NCBI GenBank assembly: GCA_028277515.1
Contig: JANQGC010000356.1
Location: 1 to 64,000 of the forward strand
Source: Anaerolineae bacterium
Lineage (GTDB): Bacteria; Chloroflexota; Anaerolineae; Promineifilales; Promineifilaceae
Length of the DNA stretch: 64,000 bases
Direction: 5' to 3'
This document shows, in pieces, positions 43,459 through 53,242 of the stretch. Each line of letters opens with the position of its first letter. Position 1 is the first letter of the stretch. A program made the translations under genes and the position numbers. The notes under the pieces were generated by a model that had not been told where the DNA came from, did no database searches, and was given only the letters and a program-made list of their open reading frames with translations.

Positions 43459-44823
43459 TTATTTCCCAAAGCGATCTTCGCTGCGCGCCCTGAAGATCAT
43501 CCGAATAGGCGTTCCGTCCAGAGGGAAAACCTCACGCAAACGGTTATCAAGAAAGCGCTGGTAGCCAAAATGCACCCACTTGGGCTTATTGACAAAAAAT
43601 ATAAAGGTGGGCGGGGCGACACCGGGCTGCGTCGCGTAAAAGAATTTGACCCGGATGCCGCTCTTGCTGGGCGGCGGGTGCTGGGTAGTCACTTCACGCA
43701 TGAATTTATTCAAAGCCCCTGTGTTGATGCGCCGGTGGCGGGCTTCATTAACTTCAATGGCTAAAGAGAGTATTCGATTCACCCGCTGGCCGGTCAAAGC
43801 TGAGATAAATAGGATGGGTGCATAAGTCAGGAAATTGAGATCATGTCGAATTTGCTGTTCAAATTGATGCATGGTGTAGCTGTCTTTATTGATCTTGTCC
43901 CACTTATTGACCAGGATCACGATGCCTGCTGGTGAATCGGCCAGCATACCCCCAATGTGCGCGTCTTGCGCTGTAATACCTTGTTCGGCGTCGACGATCA
44001 GCAGGGCCACATCCGCCCGTCCTAATGCTTTGATAGCCCGCAGCACACTATATTTTTCGATGCCCGGATCGATCCTACCTCTTCTACGTATGCCGGCAGT
44101 ATCAATTAATGTTATGTCGTGTTCCTCAAAGCGTAGCTTGGTATCTGTCGCGTCCCGGGTTGTGCCTGGGATTGGGCTGACAATGGCCCGTTCCTCGCCG
44201 ATGAGTTTGTTCAGCAGAGTTGATTTTCCGGCATTGGGCCGGCCCAAGATGGCGATCTTGATTGATTCATCCTCTTCCTCCTCCGCCAGGTGATCGGGGA
44301 TAGCCTCAACAATGGCGTCCAATAAATCCCCTGTACCGCTGCCGTGCAGGGCTGAAACGGGATATACATCGCCAAGACCCAGCTCGTAAAATTCGTACGC
44401 TGTATCCCAAAGCTTTAATGATTCCAGCTTGTTGGCAGCGATGATGACTGGTTTTTTTGATTGGCGCAGGATGGCTGCTACTTCACGGTCGGCCGCTGTA
44501 ATTCCTACCTGGCCATCGACAACCTGAACGATGACATCGGCATCTTGAATGGCAATATTAGCCTGTTGGCGGATGAGCGGCAGGAAGCGTTCTGAATCCT
44601 CAGAAAGTGGAGCTGTATGGCGTCCACTGGTCACTTCAATCCCACCGGTATCAACAACGGTAAAATTAAACCCGCCCCATTCACTTTCTGCATATAAGCG
44701 GTCTCGGGTTGTTCCTGCTACTTCGGATACCACTGCCAATCTTCTGCCTACGATCCGGTTAAATAGTGTGGACTTGCCCACGTTAGGGCGCCCCACAAAG
44801 GCGATAAGTGCTTGATTGCTCAT
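43459..44823 (-). CDS. der: Ribosome biogenesis GTPase Der (EngA)
   Basis: Der has two tandem GTPase domains, P-loops GRPNVGKST and GRPNAGKST, G3 motifs DTGGIE and DTAGIRRRG, and a C-terminal KH-like domain. It works in assembly of the large ribosomal subunit. The 454-residue length is normal. It overlaps the cdaR gene by 4 bases. Confidence 0.96.
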   Translation of the reverse strand: MSNQALIAFVGRPNVGKSTLFNRIVGRRLAVVSEVAGTTRDRLYAESEWGGFNFTVVDTGGIEVTSGRHTAPLSEDSERFLPLIRQQANIAIQDADVIVQVVDGQVGITAADREVAAILRQSKKPVIIAANKLESLKLWDTAYEFYELGLGDVYPVSALHGSGTGDLLDAIVEAIPDHLAEEEEDESIKIAILGRPNAGKSTLLNKLIGEERAIVSPIPGTTRDATDTKLRFEEHDITLIDTAGIRRRGRIDPGIEKYSVLRAIKALGRADVALLIVDAEQGITAQDAHIGGMLADSPAGIVILVNKWDKINKDSYTMHQFEQQIRHDLNFLTYAPILFISALTGQRVNRILSLAIEVNEARHRRINTGALNKFMREVTTQHPPPSKSGIRVKFFYATQPGVAPPTFIFFVNKPKWVHFGYQRFLDNRLREVFPLDGTPIRMIFRARSEDRFGK

Positions 44824-46232
44824 GAAAATATTTTCCTTGGAAGATGGGCGATGCGGCCACTAAGCATTGAAAGTGCCTCAATAGCAGCAGTAAAAGGGGC
44901 ATCCGTTTCAACTGATTGTGTAGCCAAATGTTGTTGGTTGAGCCGGTTGATTGCGTCAAGCAACCCGCTGTTTGTCGCGACGGCTGGAATGGTTTGCGTT
45001 ATGTCTTCCGTATTGGTCAACGTTTGGGTGATGGTTACACTGACTGAACCGGGGCGGATCGAACGGACTTCAATCCCGCGCTCCGGCAAATCTACCATAG
45101 GTTCGATGCTGTGTGTTCCTGATATAAACCCAAATAAATCGACCGTAACCCGCACATCGTCATCAATCAGGGAATCGAGAGCGGCCAGGGGGCCAAAGAG
45201 AACGATACGTACCCGTTCCGGATCGGTGGTAGCGATCATGTCTTCACCCAAACCTAACACTTCTACCTCCCGTTCTTTGATGCCCGTGGTGAGAATGGGT
45301 TCAATTTCGATGGTAACAAAAATTTCCTGGTCTTGATCAAGGCTTACCCCGGATGGAAAATCAAGGGTCGCTTGTTGGGTGAAGGATTCGGTCAGCCCGG
45401 TAATGTCAATGGGTTCTGTGCTAAGGCGGGTCAAGGCGTTCAACCTGGCTGGTGAACCTCTCACCAAGACGCTGGGTGGTTCAACACGTACGCTAAGCAG
45501 GCGGTAGCCTGGAGCAGGGTCGCCATTCCAATCCACTGTGATGAGCTTGTCGGCAAAACCATCTGATTCCTCAACGGGAATGGTTATTTCTACCTGCTCA
45601 GTGCTCAGATCGAGGTTCGAGGTGCTGGCCACGCGCCCGCGCTGATCGTAAAAAATTGGTAGGTGTTGACCAACACTTGTTTCTCGAGCTTCATTCAAAA
45701 ATATAGTGGCCAGGGCAAAATCCAGCTGCTCTACGCTAGAAGCCGGGCCAACAACGGTTACGAAGGGAGGATCGATTAATGGATCACCCTGGGCATGGCC
45801 ACGGGCCACGCCTCCCCGGATGTCAAGTTCAATCGGTATGTCGCGAGTAACCTCTTGTTCCATCAAAACTTCAATTTCTTCCGGAATTGGCTCTGAATAA
45901 TCGATATTCGTGGCCGTTGTGCTGATTTCAACCGGCACAAGAGATGACTCTCCAAATGGAACCTGGCTGAGATCGAGGAAGGCGTTGAAATCACTGGGAG
46001 AAATTTGATTGATGACTGATTCCGGACCCTCTACCCGCAGTTGCACGCTTTGCCTCTCAGGTCGGATTAGAATGCTATCTTCCGGTTGGCCGGCAAAGTC
46101 GAGATCGATTTGAAAAAATTGAGTGCGTAACGGATCTTGTTCCTGGGTCGCGGTTAACCAGATGATGATTGCAAGGGCAAGGGCGAGGAAGAAGCTGCCC
46201 ATATAAGATAGGATTGATCCGGTGTATTTCAT
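44820..46232 (-). CDS. cdaR: YbbR-domain protein, regulator of CdaA
   Basis: A 470-residue protein with one N-terminal membrane helix (FFLALALAIIIWLTATQ) and an extracytoplasmic array of about four YbbR repeats (PVEISTTATNIDY, ITVDWNGDPAPGYRLLSVRVEPPSV, DVRVTVDLFGFISGTHSIE). YbbR/CdaR proteins modulate the diadenylate cyclase encoded next door. It overlaps both neighbours by 4 bases, a tight cdaA-cdaR-der operon. Confidence 0.9.
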   Translation of the reverse strand: MKYTGSILSYMGSFFLALALAIIIWLTATQEQDPLRTQFFQIDLDFAGQPEDSILIRPERQSVQLRVEGPESVINQISPSDFNAFLDLSQVPFGESSLVPVEISTTATNIDYSEPIPEEIEVLMEQEVTRDIPIELDIRGGVARGHAQGDPLIDPPFVTVVGPASSVEQLDFALATIFLNEARETSVGQHLPIFYDQRGRVASTSNLDLSTEQVEITIPVEESDGFADKLITVDWNGDPAPGYRLLSVRVEPPSVLVRGSPARLNALTRLSTEPIDITGLTESFTQQATLDFPSGVSLDQDQEIFVTIEIEPILTTGIKEREVEVLGLGEDMIATTDPERVRIVLFGPLAALDSLIDDDVRVTVDLFGFISGTHSIEPMVDLPERGIEVRSIRPGSVSVTITQTLTNTEDITQTIPAVATNSGLLDAINRLNQQHLATQSVETDAPFTAAIEALSMLSGRIAHLPRKIFS

Positions 46233-47026
46233 TCAGATTCCTCTTCAGATCGGGGTGTTCCATCTTGTAGAAAGGCATGTAAAATGGAGCCTAGATGAGA
46301 AATTTCTTGCTTGCGCAGGATACGGCCGTTATGGGCGATTGAGGCCTGACCGGTTTCCTCGGAAATGACGACGATCACGGCGTCGCTGACCTCACTTGTG
46401 CCTAAAGCTGCTCTATGTCTTAATCCCATTTGCCGGTCGGATAGGCGGCTGGTGGAAAGCGGCATCACACAGGCAGCGGCAGCAAGTTTGTTGTCACGAA
46501 CAATAACTGCACCATCATGAAGTTCTGTATTTTTATTGAAAATAGTTAAAAACAGTTCTGGAGAAGGTTCGGCGTTGAGTATGGTGCCGGTGTCGATGTA
46601 TTCTTGTAATCCGGTTTCTTGCTCAAACACGATTAGCGCACCGTGACGCCTTTGCGAAAGGCGCAAGGCAGCATCTTGGAAAGCGGTAACTGCCGGAAAT
46701 TCCTGGTCACGACGAAAGAAGCGCATAAATTGGCCTGTCCGGCCAAGCTGCTCTAATGCGCGGCGCAGTTCGGGTTGAAAAATGACAGGAATGGCAAAGA
46801 TAAGGGCGGGCAAACTCCTTTCAATTAACCAGGTGAAGGCAGGTAGATCAAAAATGCTGGTTATCAGGAGAATGATCACCACCAGAACCAAAACCCCACG
46901 CAATACGGGTACAGCTCTTGTCCCGCGAATGAGCAGCAAAAAAATAAGAATGGCGGCCGTCACCAACAGAATGTCTAATAAACTGCTGGGGTTGAGGCGT
47001 GAAAATGTATTGAGAATTTCTTCCAA
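46229..47026 (-). CDS. cdaA: Diadenylate cyclase CdaA
   Basis: CdaA makes cyclic di-AMP from two ATP. Three membrane helices occupy about residues 17-33, 41-57 and 67-83. The DisA_N catalytic domain has DGA at 171-173 (LHDGAVIVRDN) and RHR at 203-205 (GLRHRAALG). At 265 residues it is standard. It is first in an operon with cdaR and der. c-di-AMP controls potassium and osmolyte balance. Confidence 0.96.
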   Translation of the reverse strand: MEEILNTFSRLNPSSLLDILLVTAAILIFLLLIRGTRAVPVLRGVLVLVVIILLITSIFDLPAFTWLIERSLPALIFAIPVIFQPELRRALEQLGRTGQFMRFFRRDQEFPAVTAFQDAALRLSQRRHGALIVFEQETGLQEYIDTGTILNAEPSPELFLTIFNKNTELHDGAVIVRDNKLAAAACVMPLSTSRLSDRQMGLRHRAALGTSEVSDAVIVVISEETGQASIAHNGRILRKQEISHLGSILHAFLQDGTPRSEEESE

Positions 47027-47234
47027 GTTTCAAATCCAAAAATCTTGTCGCTTCCAAAGAGTAAAAATCTTATTTGCAGCCAGTTGATTTTGGAAGTGCA
47101 AGGGGTGGGTCGCGAGCTTTTGCTTAAATTCACTCTATTTCTGGCGATCTTGCTCACCTGTTGGCGAGTATACCACACGCAAAAATGGAGGGAAAGAAGT
47201 GAACCTCATGGACTAAAGCGTGTATACTAGAGAT

Positions 47235-47945
47235 ATGAAAGTCCAATTCGGTGTGGCCAAAGTTAGTAAATACGCGACGAGCGAAAGTGGGGATACATTG
47301 GAGATGATCGAGCGGCCGCATGGTGGTATATCGATGGTCCTGGTGGATGGTCAAAGGAGTGGCCGATCGGCGAAAGCAATAAGCAATGTCGTGGCTCGTA
47401 AAGCGATTCAGCTACTAGCCGAAGGTGTGCGGGATGGAGCGGCAGCCCGCGCAGCTCATGATTATCTCTATACATATCGAAAAGGGAAGGTCAGCGCCAC
47501 GCTCAATATTTTGTCTGTAGATACAGTCACGAAAACGTTTGTCATTTCGCGCAATAATGAGGCGCCCGTGATCATTCGAACGGTGGCTGATGGCCTGCAA
47601 GCGCTTGATGACCCTTCCAAAAGTGTCGGGGTGCACCGGAACACCAAGCCAGTCATTTCAGAGATTCCTATTTCCGTGGGCACGCTCATTGTTGTTTTCA
47701 CTGATGGGCTGCGCCACGCGGGTACGCTGAGTGGAAATGGCCATTACGATCCCTACATGGCCGTTCAACGGATGTTGGGCGAAGGTGAACGAGATGCGCA
47801 GACGATTGCAGATACACTGTTGCAAGAAGCTATGGATATGGATGATGGACGGCCACGTGACGATATCAGCATCCTTGTGATTTCGGTTAAGGAAAATGCC
47901 AGCGGCAGCAAGGTCAGGCGCTTAAATGGAACAATTCCTATATGA
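47235..47945 (+). CDS. SpoIIE-type PP2C-like serine phosphatase
   Basis: The 236-residue protein has a PP2C/SpoIIE fold: ISMVLVDGQRSGRSAKAISN supplies the metal-binding Asp, FTDGLRHAG and PRDDISILVI the later metal motifs. It may dephosphorylate an anti-sigma antagonist or similar partner. The frame opens at GTG 47220; ATG 47235 is chosen. A TATACT box at 47223-47228 lies only 6 bases before the ATG, so the message may be leaderless. It overlaps the next gene in ATGA. Confidence 0.87.
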   Translation: MKVQFGVAKVSKYATSESGDTLEMIERPHGGISMVLVDGQRSGRSAKAISNVVARKAIQLLAEGVRDGAAARAAHDYLYTYRKGKVSATLNILSVDTVTKTFVISRNNEAPVIIRTVADGLQALDDPSKSVGVHRNTKPVISEIPISVGTLIVVFTDGLRHAGTLSGNGHYDPYMAVQRMLGEGERDAQTIADTLLQEAMDMDDGRPRDDISILVISVKENASGSKVRRLNGTIPI

Positions 47946-48334
47946 GAAAAACGCAAGCAAGTAGTGAGGTTCAATCAAGCATACTACCAACCGTGGTGGT
48001 CGTTGGGCCTTGTTCTGCAGGCAAGACCATACTTCTCCCGGCCTTAGAAGCAGCAGGTTTTGCAGCGCAGACCCCTGCCCAGGAGCATTCCATCGTACCT
48101 GATATGTGGCGGCGTCACAACCGGCCACAAAACCTTATTTACCTGGATGTCGGTTACGAGGCAGCCCGCGCCCGCCGTCCGCATATTGATGGCGGACCCC
48201 AACGTCTTGCCGACCAGCATCAGAAATTGGCTCATGCTCTGAAACACAGCGACTATTACCTGGACACAAGCGATCTTACGCCTCAAGAAGTGAGCAGAAA
48301 AGTGCTGCAATTTTTAGAATCTTATCGTACCTAA
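47942..48334 (+). CDS. Small P-loop NTPase-like protein
   Basis: The 130-residue protein has a Walker A motif GPCSAGKT at residues 22-29 and a strand IYLDV (about 61-65), followed by a helical tail. It is short for a kinase and lacks a clear lid. Coupling to the SpoIIE-type phosphatase by a 4-base overlap suggests a joint signalling role. The function is unknown. Confidence 0.78.
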   Translation: MRKTQASSEVQSSILPTVVVVGPCSAGKTILLPALEAAGFAAQTPAQEHSIVPDMWRRHNRPQNLIYLDVGYEAARARRPHIDGGPQRLADQHQKLAHALKHSDYYLDTSDLTPQEVSRKVLQFLESYRT

Positions 48335-48395
48335 ATTTAACAACTTTTTATTAAATGGTTTTCGCCAATATTCAAGTGAAAAGTTGTCAAAAAAT
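48333..48395. repeat. Palindromic element, family B copy 2
   Basis: AAATTTAACAACTTTTT at one end and AAAAGTTGTCAAAAAAT at the other enclose TTAAATGGTTTTCGCC. It is the opposite-orientation relative of the element at 20302-20361. It lies immediately after the P-loop gene stop and runs into the groEL terminator. Confidence 0.85.
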
Positions 48396-48436
48396 AAAAA
48401 GGCCCCTCGATATAGAGGGACCCTTTTTATTTTTAA
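48391..48436. terminator. Bidirectional terminator between convergent genes
   Basis: A stem with CCCTC/GAGGG core is flanked by A-rich and T-rich arms (AAAAATAAAAAGG and CCTTTTTATTTTT), which serves both the P-loop gene and groEL. Confidence 0.9.
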
Positions 48437-48450
48437 GGAGGGCTGTGGAA

Positions 48451-50112
48451 TTAGAATCCCATTCCACCACCCATGCCGCCCATACCACCCATATCGGGGG
48501 CAGCAGGTGCCGGTGCTTCCTCTTCAGGAATATCGGTAACCAGGGCTTCTGTCGTCAAAATCATAGCCGCGATGCTGGCAGCGTTCTCTAATGCGCCTCG
48601 CGTAACTTTGGCCGGGTCGATGATTCCGACTGTAATCATGTTCTCGTATTCACCTGACAAGACATTGTAACCAATATAAGGATCGCCTTTCTCTTCCTGA
48701 GCGCGGCGAACATTCTGGATAATGACATCGCCGTTCTTGCCTGCGTTTTGGGCAATTTTGCGCATCGGCGCTTCCAAAGCCTGACGTAAAATGCCGACGC
48801 CGGTCGTGGGGTCGCCGGCGGCCACATCTACATCGTCCAATGCGGGCAGGGCATTAAGCAAGGCAACACCGCCACCGGGCACAATGCCTTCTTCTACGGC
48901 CGCGCGCGTGGCGCTCAAGGCATCTTCAACGCGATGTTTCTTTTCTTTCAGTTCCACCTCGGTTGCCGCACCGACACGAATAACGGCAACACCACCGGCT
49001 AATTTGGCCAATCGCTCTTGCAGTTTCTCGCGATCATAGTCAGATGTGCTGCGATCGATTTCGACTTTGATCTGCTCGACGCGAGCGCTGATTTGCCCTT
49101 CTTCGCCACGGCCGTCAACGACAGTGGTCTCATCTTTTGTGGAAACGATCTTGGCCGCTCGACCTAAGTCGCTCACTTGGACGCTGTCCAATTTACGGCC
49201 CATCTCTTCGGTAATGACCTGGCCGCCGGTCAAAGTAGCGATATCCTGCAACATAGCCTTACGGCGATCGCCGAAACCAGGAGCTTTGACAGCCAGCGCA
49301 TTGATCATACCACGCAGTTTGTTCAGAACGAGGGTAGCCAATGCTTCACCGTCGATATCTTCGGCGATGACAACCAGGTTTTTCTTGCCAATCTGGACTA
49401 ATTTCTCAAGAATGGGCACGATGTCCTGGGCGGAGCTGATTTTCTTATCATGAATGAGAATGTAGGCATCTTCAATCACCGCTTCCATGGCGTCTGAATC
49501 GGTGATGAAATAGGGGCTGATGTAGCCGCGGTCGAACTGCATACCTTCGACGTATTCAGTCTCAAATTCGAGGGCGCGTGATTCTTCAACCGTGATGACG
49601 CCGTCTTTACCGACTTTGTCCATCACTTCGGCGATGAGCCGGCCGATTTCCGGATCTTGGGCAGAGATGGAAGCGACAGAGGCGATTTCATCAAAGCTGT
49701 CGATAGCCACCGCCATGTCGCGAATTTTATTTGATAAGGCGTGTGTGGCGGCTTCGATACCCAATTTGAGCTGCATGGGATTGGCACCGGCGGCCACATT
49801 TTTCAGTCCTTCATGAACCATGTGTTGGGCCAGCACGGTGGCTGTGGTGGTTCCATCACCGGCGATATCATTGGTTTTAATAGCTGCTTCTTTGAATAAT
49901 TGAGCGCCCATGTTTTCGTATGGGTCTTCGAGTTCAATTTCTTTGGCGACGCTAACACCATCATGGGTGATCGTGGGCGCGCCCCACTTTTTGTCGATAG
50001 CAACATTGCGGCCTTTAGGGCCTAACGTAGTGGAAACGGCCGTTGCGACCGTGTCAATTCCTTTCTTTAACTTACGACGGGCGTCTTCTGAGAAAACAAG
50101 TTGTTTTGCCAT
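48451..50112 (-). CDS. groEL: 60 kDa chaperonin GroEL
   Basis: GroEL folds proteins in a double-ring cage with GroES. The 553-residue protein begins [19 protein letters not shown] and has [12 protein letters not shown], the conserved ATP-site DGTTT motif, [13 protein letters not shown], and the Gly-Met tail [12 protein letters not shown]. It is downstream of groES and controlled by two CIRCE sites. Confidence 0.99.
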   Translation of the reverse strand: MAKQLVFSEDARRKLKKGIDTVATAVSTTLGPKGRNVAIDKKWGAPTITHDGVSVAKEIELEDPYENMGAQLFKEAAIKTNDIAGDGTTTATVLAQHMVHEGLKNVAAGANPMQLKLGIEAATHALSNKIRDMAVAIDSFDEIASVASISAQDPEIGRLIAEVMDKVGKDGVITVEESRALEFETEYVEGMQFDRGYISPYFITDSDAMEAVIEDAYILIHDKKISSAQDIVPILEKLVQIGKKNLVVIAEDIDGEALATLVLNKLRGMINALAVKAPGFGDRRKAMLQDIATLTGGQVITEEMGRKLDSVQVSDLGRAAKIVSTKDETTVVDGRGEEGQISARVEQIKVEIDRSTSDYDREKLQERLAKLAGGVAVIRVGAATEVELKEKKHRVEDALSATRAAVEEGIVPGGGVALLNALPALDDVDVAAGDPTTGVGILRQALEAPMRKIAQNAGKNGDVIIQNVRRAQEEKGDPYIGYNVLSGEYENMITVGIIDPAKVTRGALENAASIAAMILTTEALVTDIPEEEAPAPAAPDMGGMGGMGGGMGF

Positions 50113-50174
50113 AATAATTTCTCCGTGATTTTTCTCTAGGTTTTAACTTGTGATATTAGAAATATGTTCAGTGC

Positions 50175-50468
50175 TTACTCTACAATAGCCAGGACATCAG
50201 TTTCTTTGAGGATCAACAATTTCTTATCCTCAATTTTGACTTCCGTTCCGCCATATTTGGCATACAGGACCAGGTCACCTACCGCGACTTCCATGGGAAT
50301 GCGGTTGCCATCATCATCCCGACGACCGGGGCCGGCAGCAATGACTTTACCTTGCTGAGGTTTTTCAGCGGCCGTTTCCGGTAAAACTAACCCGGAACTC
50401 GTTGTTTGCTCACGCTCTTGAGGTTCGATAACCAGACGGTCACCAAGCGGCTTGAGATTCATAGACAT
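50175..50468 (-). CDS. groES: 10 kDa co-chaperonin GroES
   Basis: The 97-residue protein starts [16 protein letters not shown] and has the mobile loop [20 protein letters not shown] and the [20 protein letters not shown] end. The frame is open to 50564, but AAGGAG lies 8 bases upstream of 50468. Confidence 0.98.
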   Translation of the reverse strand: MSMNLKPLGDRLVIEPQEREQTTSSGLVLPETAAEKPQQGKVIAAGPGRRDDDGNRIPMEVAVGDLVLYAKYGGTEVKIEDKKLLILKETDVLAIVE

Positions 50469-50530
50469 AATACTATCTCCTTGGAAAAAATATTTACAAT
50501 TTTGTAAAAAATCTGGTGCTATGCATTGGG

Positions 50531-50557
50531 TTAGCACTCTTGGCTTCAGAGTGCCAG
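50531..50557. promoter_or_regulatory. CIRCE element, downstream copy (HrcA operator)
   Basis: TTAGCACTC-N9-GAGTGCCAG. The left arm is perfect, the right matches 7 of 9. It lies between the promoter and the groES start. Confidence 0.9.
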
Positions 50558-50571
50558 CACGCATACAAGGA

Positions 50572-50599
50572 ATTGTAACATAGATTTTATTGAAGTCAA
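50572..50599 (-). promoter_or_regulatory. groESL promoter
   Basis: On the minus strand TTGACT (50599-50594) and TACAAT (50577-50572) are 16 bases apart, flanked by CIRCE elements on both sides. Confidence 0.8.
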
Positions 50600-50606
50600 G
50601 GGTTTT

Positions 50607-50633
50607 TTGGCAGTCAGGAAAAATGAGTGCTAA
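50607..50633. promoter_or_regulatory. CIRCE element, upstream copy (HrcA operator)
   Basis: TTGGCAGTC-N9-GAGTGCTAA. The right arm is perfect, the left matches 7 of 9. It lies just upstream of the -35 box. Confidence 0.8.
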
Positions 50634-50706
50634 ACTGAAGGTGCGGAACCAAAATAGATGAAAGAAAGCTGAAGATCAAACTGTCTTTGAAGCATAATGA
50701 CACGTG

Positions 50707-51921
50707 TCAACCGCCAATTTCTGCCCTGCGGCATTCATCTAACCCTTCCTGAGCGCCTTCTAAAATAAGGGTGTTTTGTGTTGCATTTAGCACTTGTTGA
50801 AACAGGGGAACAGCCTTAGGGCAATCATTTAAGGAGTTGCGAATATAAGCCGTGGCCAACATATTAAAGAAAGGGGCATTTAAATCATTCGGTTTTCCGT
50901 ACAACTCGGCCGCTATTTCGAGAGGGGGAATAGCATTGAGATAATTGTTTTGCCGGAAGTAAGATTCACCCAGACGTCCTTGAGCACGTGCGATAGCGGG
51001 GTTTAGATCAACCGCTTGCAAAGCACTGTTTTCGGCCAGGGGCGCATCTCCGAGTTGAAGATACATATGGGCCAGCCCGGCATATGCAACAGCATTATCA
51101 GGATCGGCGGCCAAGGCATCCTCGAAGCTAATGATGGCATCAGATATTCGGCCGTCACCATAATAATTGTAAGCGAGACCGATATGTAAATTGGCATCGG
51201 TCGGATCAGCTTGAAGACCCAATTGGTATTGTTCCAAGGCGGCCTGGTAGAGCCCCTGATAAGTAAAGACTGTTGCCATAGAAAAGCGCGCTTCCGGGTT
51301 GTCCGGTTCCAGAAAGGTAGCTGTATCGGCTAACTCCTGCGCCTGGGCATATAGATCAGCATTGCCTTGCAGAACCAGTCCCAGTGCGCCCAGGGCAAAT
51401 GCTTCTGCATTTTCCGGATCTAATCCAATGGCTTTTGCGGCCGATTGAAAAGCAGTGGCATACTGGATATTGGCCCCGCCAATATCCCCGCGATCGGCCA
51501 GGCGATCGCCATTGGCCAGGTATGCCGCGGCCGATGCGGTCCACACATCATCGTTTTCTGGGGCCAATATAGTGACCTGTTCCGCTTTTTCGACCGCGAG
51601 TTCTGCCTGGTCTTGTTCAATCAGTAGATCGATGAGTCGGATAAAAAATTCAGGTTTTGTTGCATCCATAGCGATTGCCTGGTCGTAAAATTGAATCGCT
51701 TCCTCAAGTTGGCCATCATCCTTACTTAATTCAGCCAGGACAGCATACTCCGTGGCTGAACGAGTCGGTTCCGGAGTTGGTGTGGGAATAATAATTTCCC
51801 GCACATCGTCCCGGTTTTGGATAATATAGGTGCTGACGGCGATGCCAAAAAGCACAAAAATTACCAAAAGGCAGGAGGGTCCCTTACGGGGGTGGCGCGG
51901 TGGCTTGCGTTCAATTATCAT
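50707..51921 (-). CDS. Membrane-anchored TPR-repeat protein
   Basis: The 404-residue protein has a short basic N terminus, one membrane helix at about 16-35 (SCLLVIFVLFGIAVSTYII), a TPTPEPT linker, and about eight tetratricopeptide repeats such as GQLEEAIQFYDQAIAMDAT and GRISDAIISFEDALAADPD. TPR arrays hold protein partners; the partner is not evident. It appears as a single gene. Confidence 0.88.
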   Translation of the reverse strand: MIIERKPPRHPRKGPSCLLVIFVLFGIAVSTYIIQNRDDVREIIIPTPTPEPTRSATEYAVLAELSKDDGQLEEAIQFYDQAIAMDATKPEFFIRLIDLLIEQDQAELAVEKAEQVTILAPENDDVWTASAAAYLANGDRLADRGDIGGANIQYATAFQSAAKAIGLDPENAEAFALGALGLVLQGNADLYAQAQELADTATFLEPDNPEARFSMATVFTYQGLYQAALEQYQLGLQADPTDANLHIGLAYNYYGDGRISDAIISFEDALAADPDNAVAYAGLAHMYLQLGDAPLAENSALQAVDLNPAIARAQGRLGESYFRQNNYLNAIPPLEIAAELYGKPNDLNAPFFNMLATAYIRNSLNDCPKAVPLFQQVLNATQNTLILEGAQEGLDECRRAEIGG

Positions 51922-51950
51922 ACGTAATTGGCTGGTCCCTTATTGCAAAA

Positions 51951-51973
51951 ACGCCGACGTTATTCGTCGGCGT
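51951..51973 (-). terminator. Hairpin terminator on minus strand
   Basis: Perfect arms ACGCCGACG and CGTCGGCGT with a 5-base loop; on the minus strand the stem is followed by TTTTG. It likely ends the glycosyltransferase transcript and lies just upstream of the TPR gene. Confidence 0.8.
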
Positions 51974-52170
51974 GGGTAAAAGGATCTTAGCAGTGTGGCC
52001 CGTGAGGGTCAAGCTGGGGGGATAATTCGCGATTCCCTTTAATAAATAATTCAGACAGGCGGAAGATATCATTATTAGAGAGTGCTTAAAATTGTGTTTT
52101 GCTGCTATAGATGGATTGAATGCTGACTGGTTTCTAACCTATTGTCCACTCAACATGGAGTCTCATTATT
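51974..52170. other. Intergenic region, nothing recognised
   Basis: About 200 bases between the terminator hairpin and the GT2 gene end show no open frame with a start site, RNA motif or repeat. Confidence 0.4.
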
Positions 52171-53133
52171 TCAACTTTTTATTTGATTGAAGTTGCGCCA
52201 GCGCCATATAAGCCCAATCGGATAGCCTACCATCTTGGCCACATCGCCAACAAAACGGATGATCGGGATGAGGGCAAATGCTCTCAGGCGGGAAGGGGGG
52301 CGCCAGCCCCAGGTGCCGGCCCACAATCTTTCTGCCGGGCGTCGAGAATAAGAACCGATACCTAGAAGGAGAAGCAGCCAGCCGGGCCATTTGTCATGCC
52401 AAATGAGACGGAGTATGAATGGCAAGATCGCCAGGTAAACGAAATATCGAATGGCGTGCCGAATAGGCCATAAATTCGCTTTGCCATCGCCTCTCGCGTA
52501 GTAAAAATATTGGCGTGAAAAGGCGCGCAAGCTGCCACGCGGCCGAAAATAAGCGATAGCCTTTTCGGCGAAATGGAAGGGGCCGAATTTTTCGGTAAGA
52601 GATATATCGAAGACAAGATCTTCGCCATAATCGAGCCATTCCGGGTATCCGCCACCTTCTTTCCAGGCGGTTTTTAGAAAGGCGACCGAGCGGCTTGAGG
52701 GCAGAAATTTTTTGGGGTCCACATCCTGACGTTCGGGCAATACGGTTGCACCCATGACCACCTCAAAATCGGTATATGGATCAGGCTCGAACCAGCCGCT
52801 CACAATGGACGCATTTCCGGAAAGAATGGGGTGAACAATAGCCTCCAGCCAATCAGGGGCCAGGATCACGCCACCATCGGTGACGGCGATGATGTCGCTT
52901 GATGTTGCTTTAATGGCCAGGTTTCGGCCGCGGCTGATGTTGCTGCCAGGGGCTACGATGATTTTCAAAGGTAAATATTTTTTATACTCTTCCAGTATGG
53001 CCAGCGTATGATCCGTCGATCCGCCATCGCAAATGACGATTTCATCGGCATAATAAGTCTGGTTAATCAGGGAATCTAATAAGGGGCGTAACTCATCCCC
53101 CTCATTTTTCACCGTACTGATCACCGCTACTTT
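52171..53133 (-). CDS. GT2-family glycosyltransferase with membrane region
   Basis: A 320-residue GT-A enzyme starting MKVAVISTVKNEGDELRPLL. It has IVICDGGSTDHTLAIL and a DGG at the metal site (IAVTDGGVILAPDW), and GEDLVFDISL downstream. Two hydrophobic stretches near residues 235-275 probably anchor it. The frame opens further upstream at 53217; ATG 53133 fits the family start. Likely transfers sugars to an exported glycan or lipid. Confidence 0.87.
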   Translation of the reverse strand, partial: KVAVISTVKNEGDELRPLLDSLINQTYYADEIVICDGGSTDHTLAILEEYKKYLPLKIIVAPGSNISRGRNLAIKATSSDIIAVTDGGVILAPDWLEAIVHPILSGNASIVSGWFEPDPYTDFEVVMGATVLPERQDVDPKKFLPSSRSVAFLKTAWKEGGGYPEWLDYGEDLVFDISLTEKFGPFHFAEKAIAYFRPRGSLRAFSRQYFYYARGDGKANLWPIRHAIRYFVYLAILPFILRLIWHDKWPGWLLLLLGIGSYSRRPAERLWAGTWGWRPPSRLRAFALIPIIRFVGDVAKMVGYPIGLIWRWRNFNQIKS

Positions 53134-53242
53134 CATCAAAGTCAATATCCTCTTTACTATTCGCGAAAAAGATGATCTTATCTTATATTGGAAACACGCA
53201 ATAGTGACGAAAGTCACACATTAAGTTGAAGGAGATGAAATA

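Noticed and set aside
48473..50128. Serine/threonine-rich plus-strand frames opposite groEL
   Set aside because: Antisense shadows of a highly conserved chaperonin gene.
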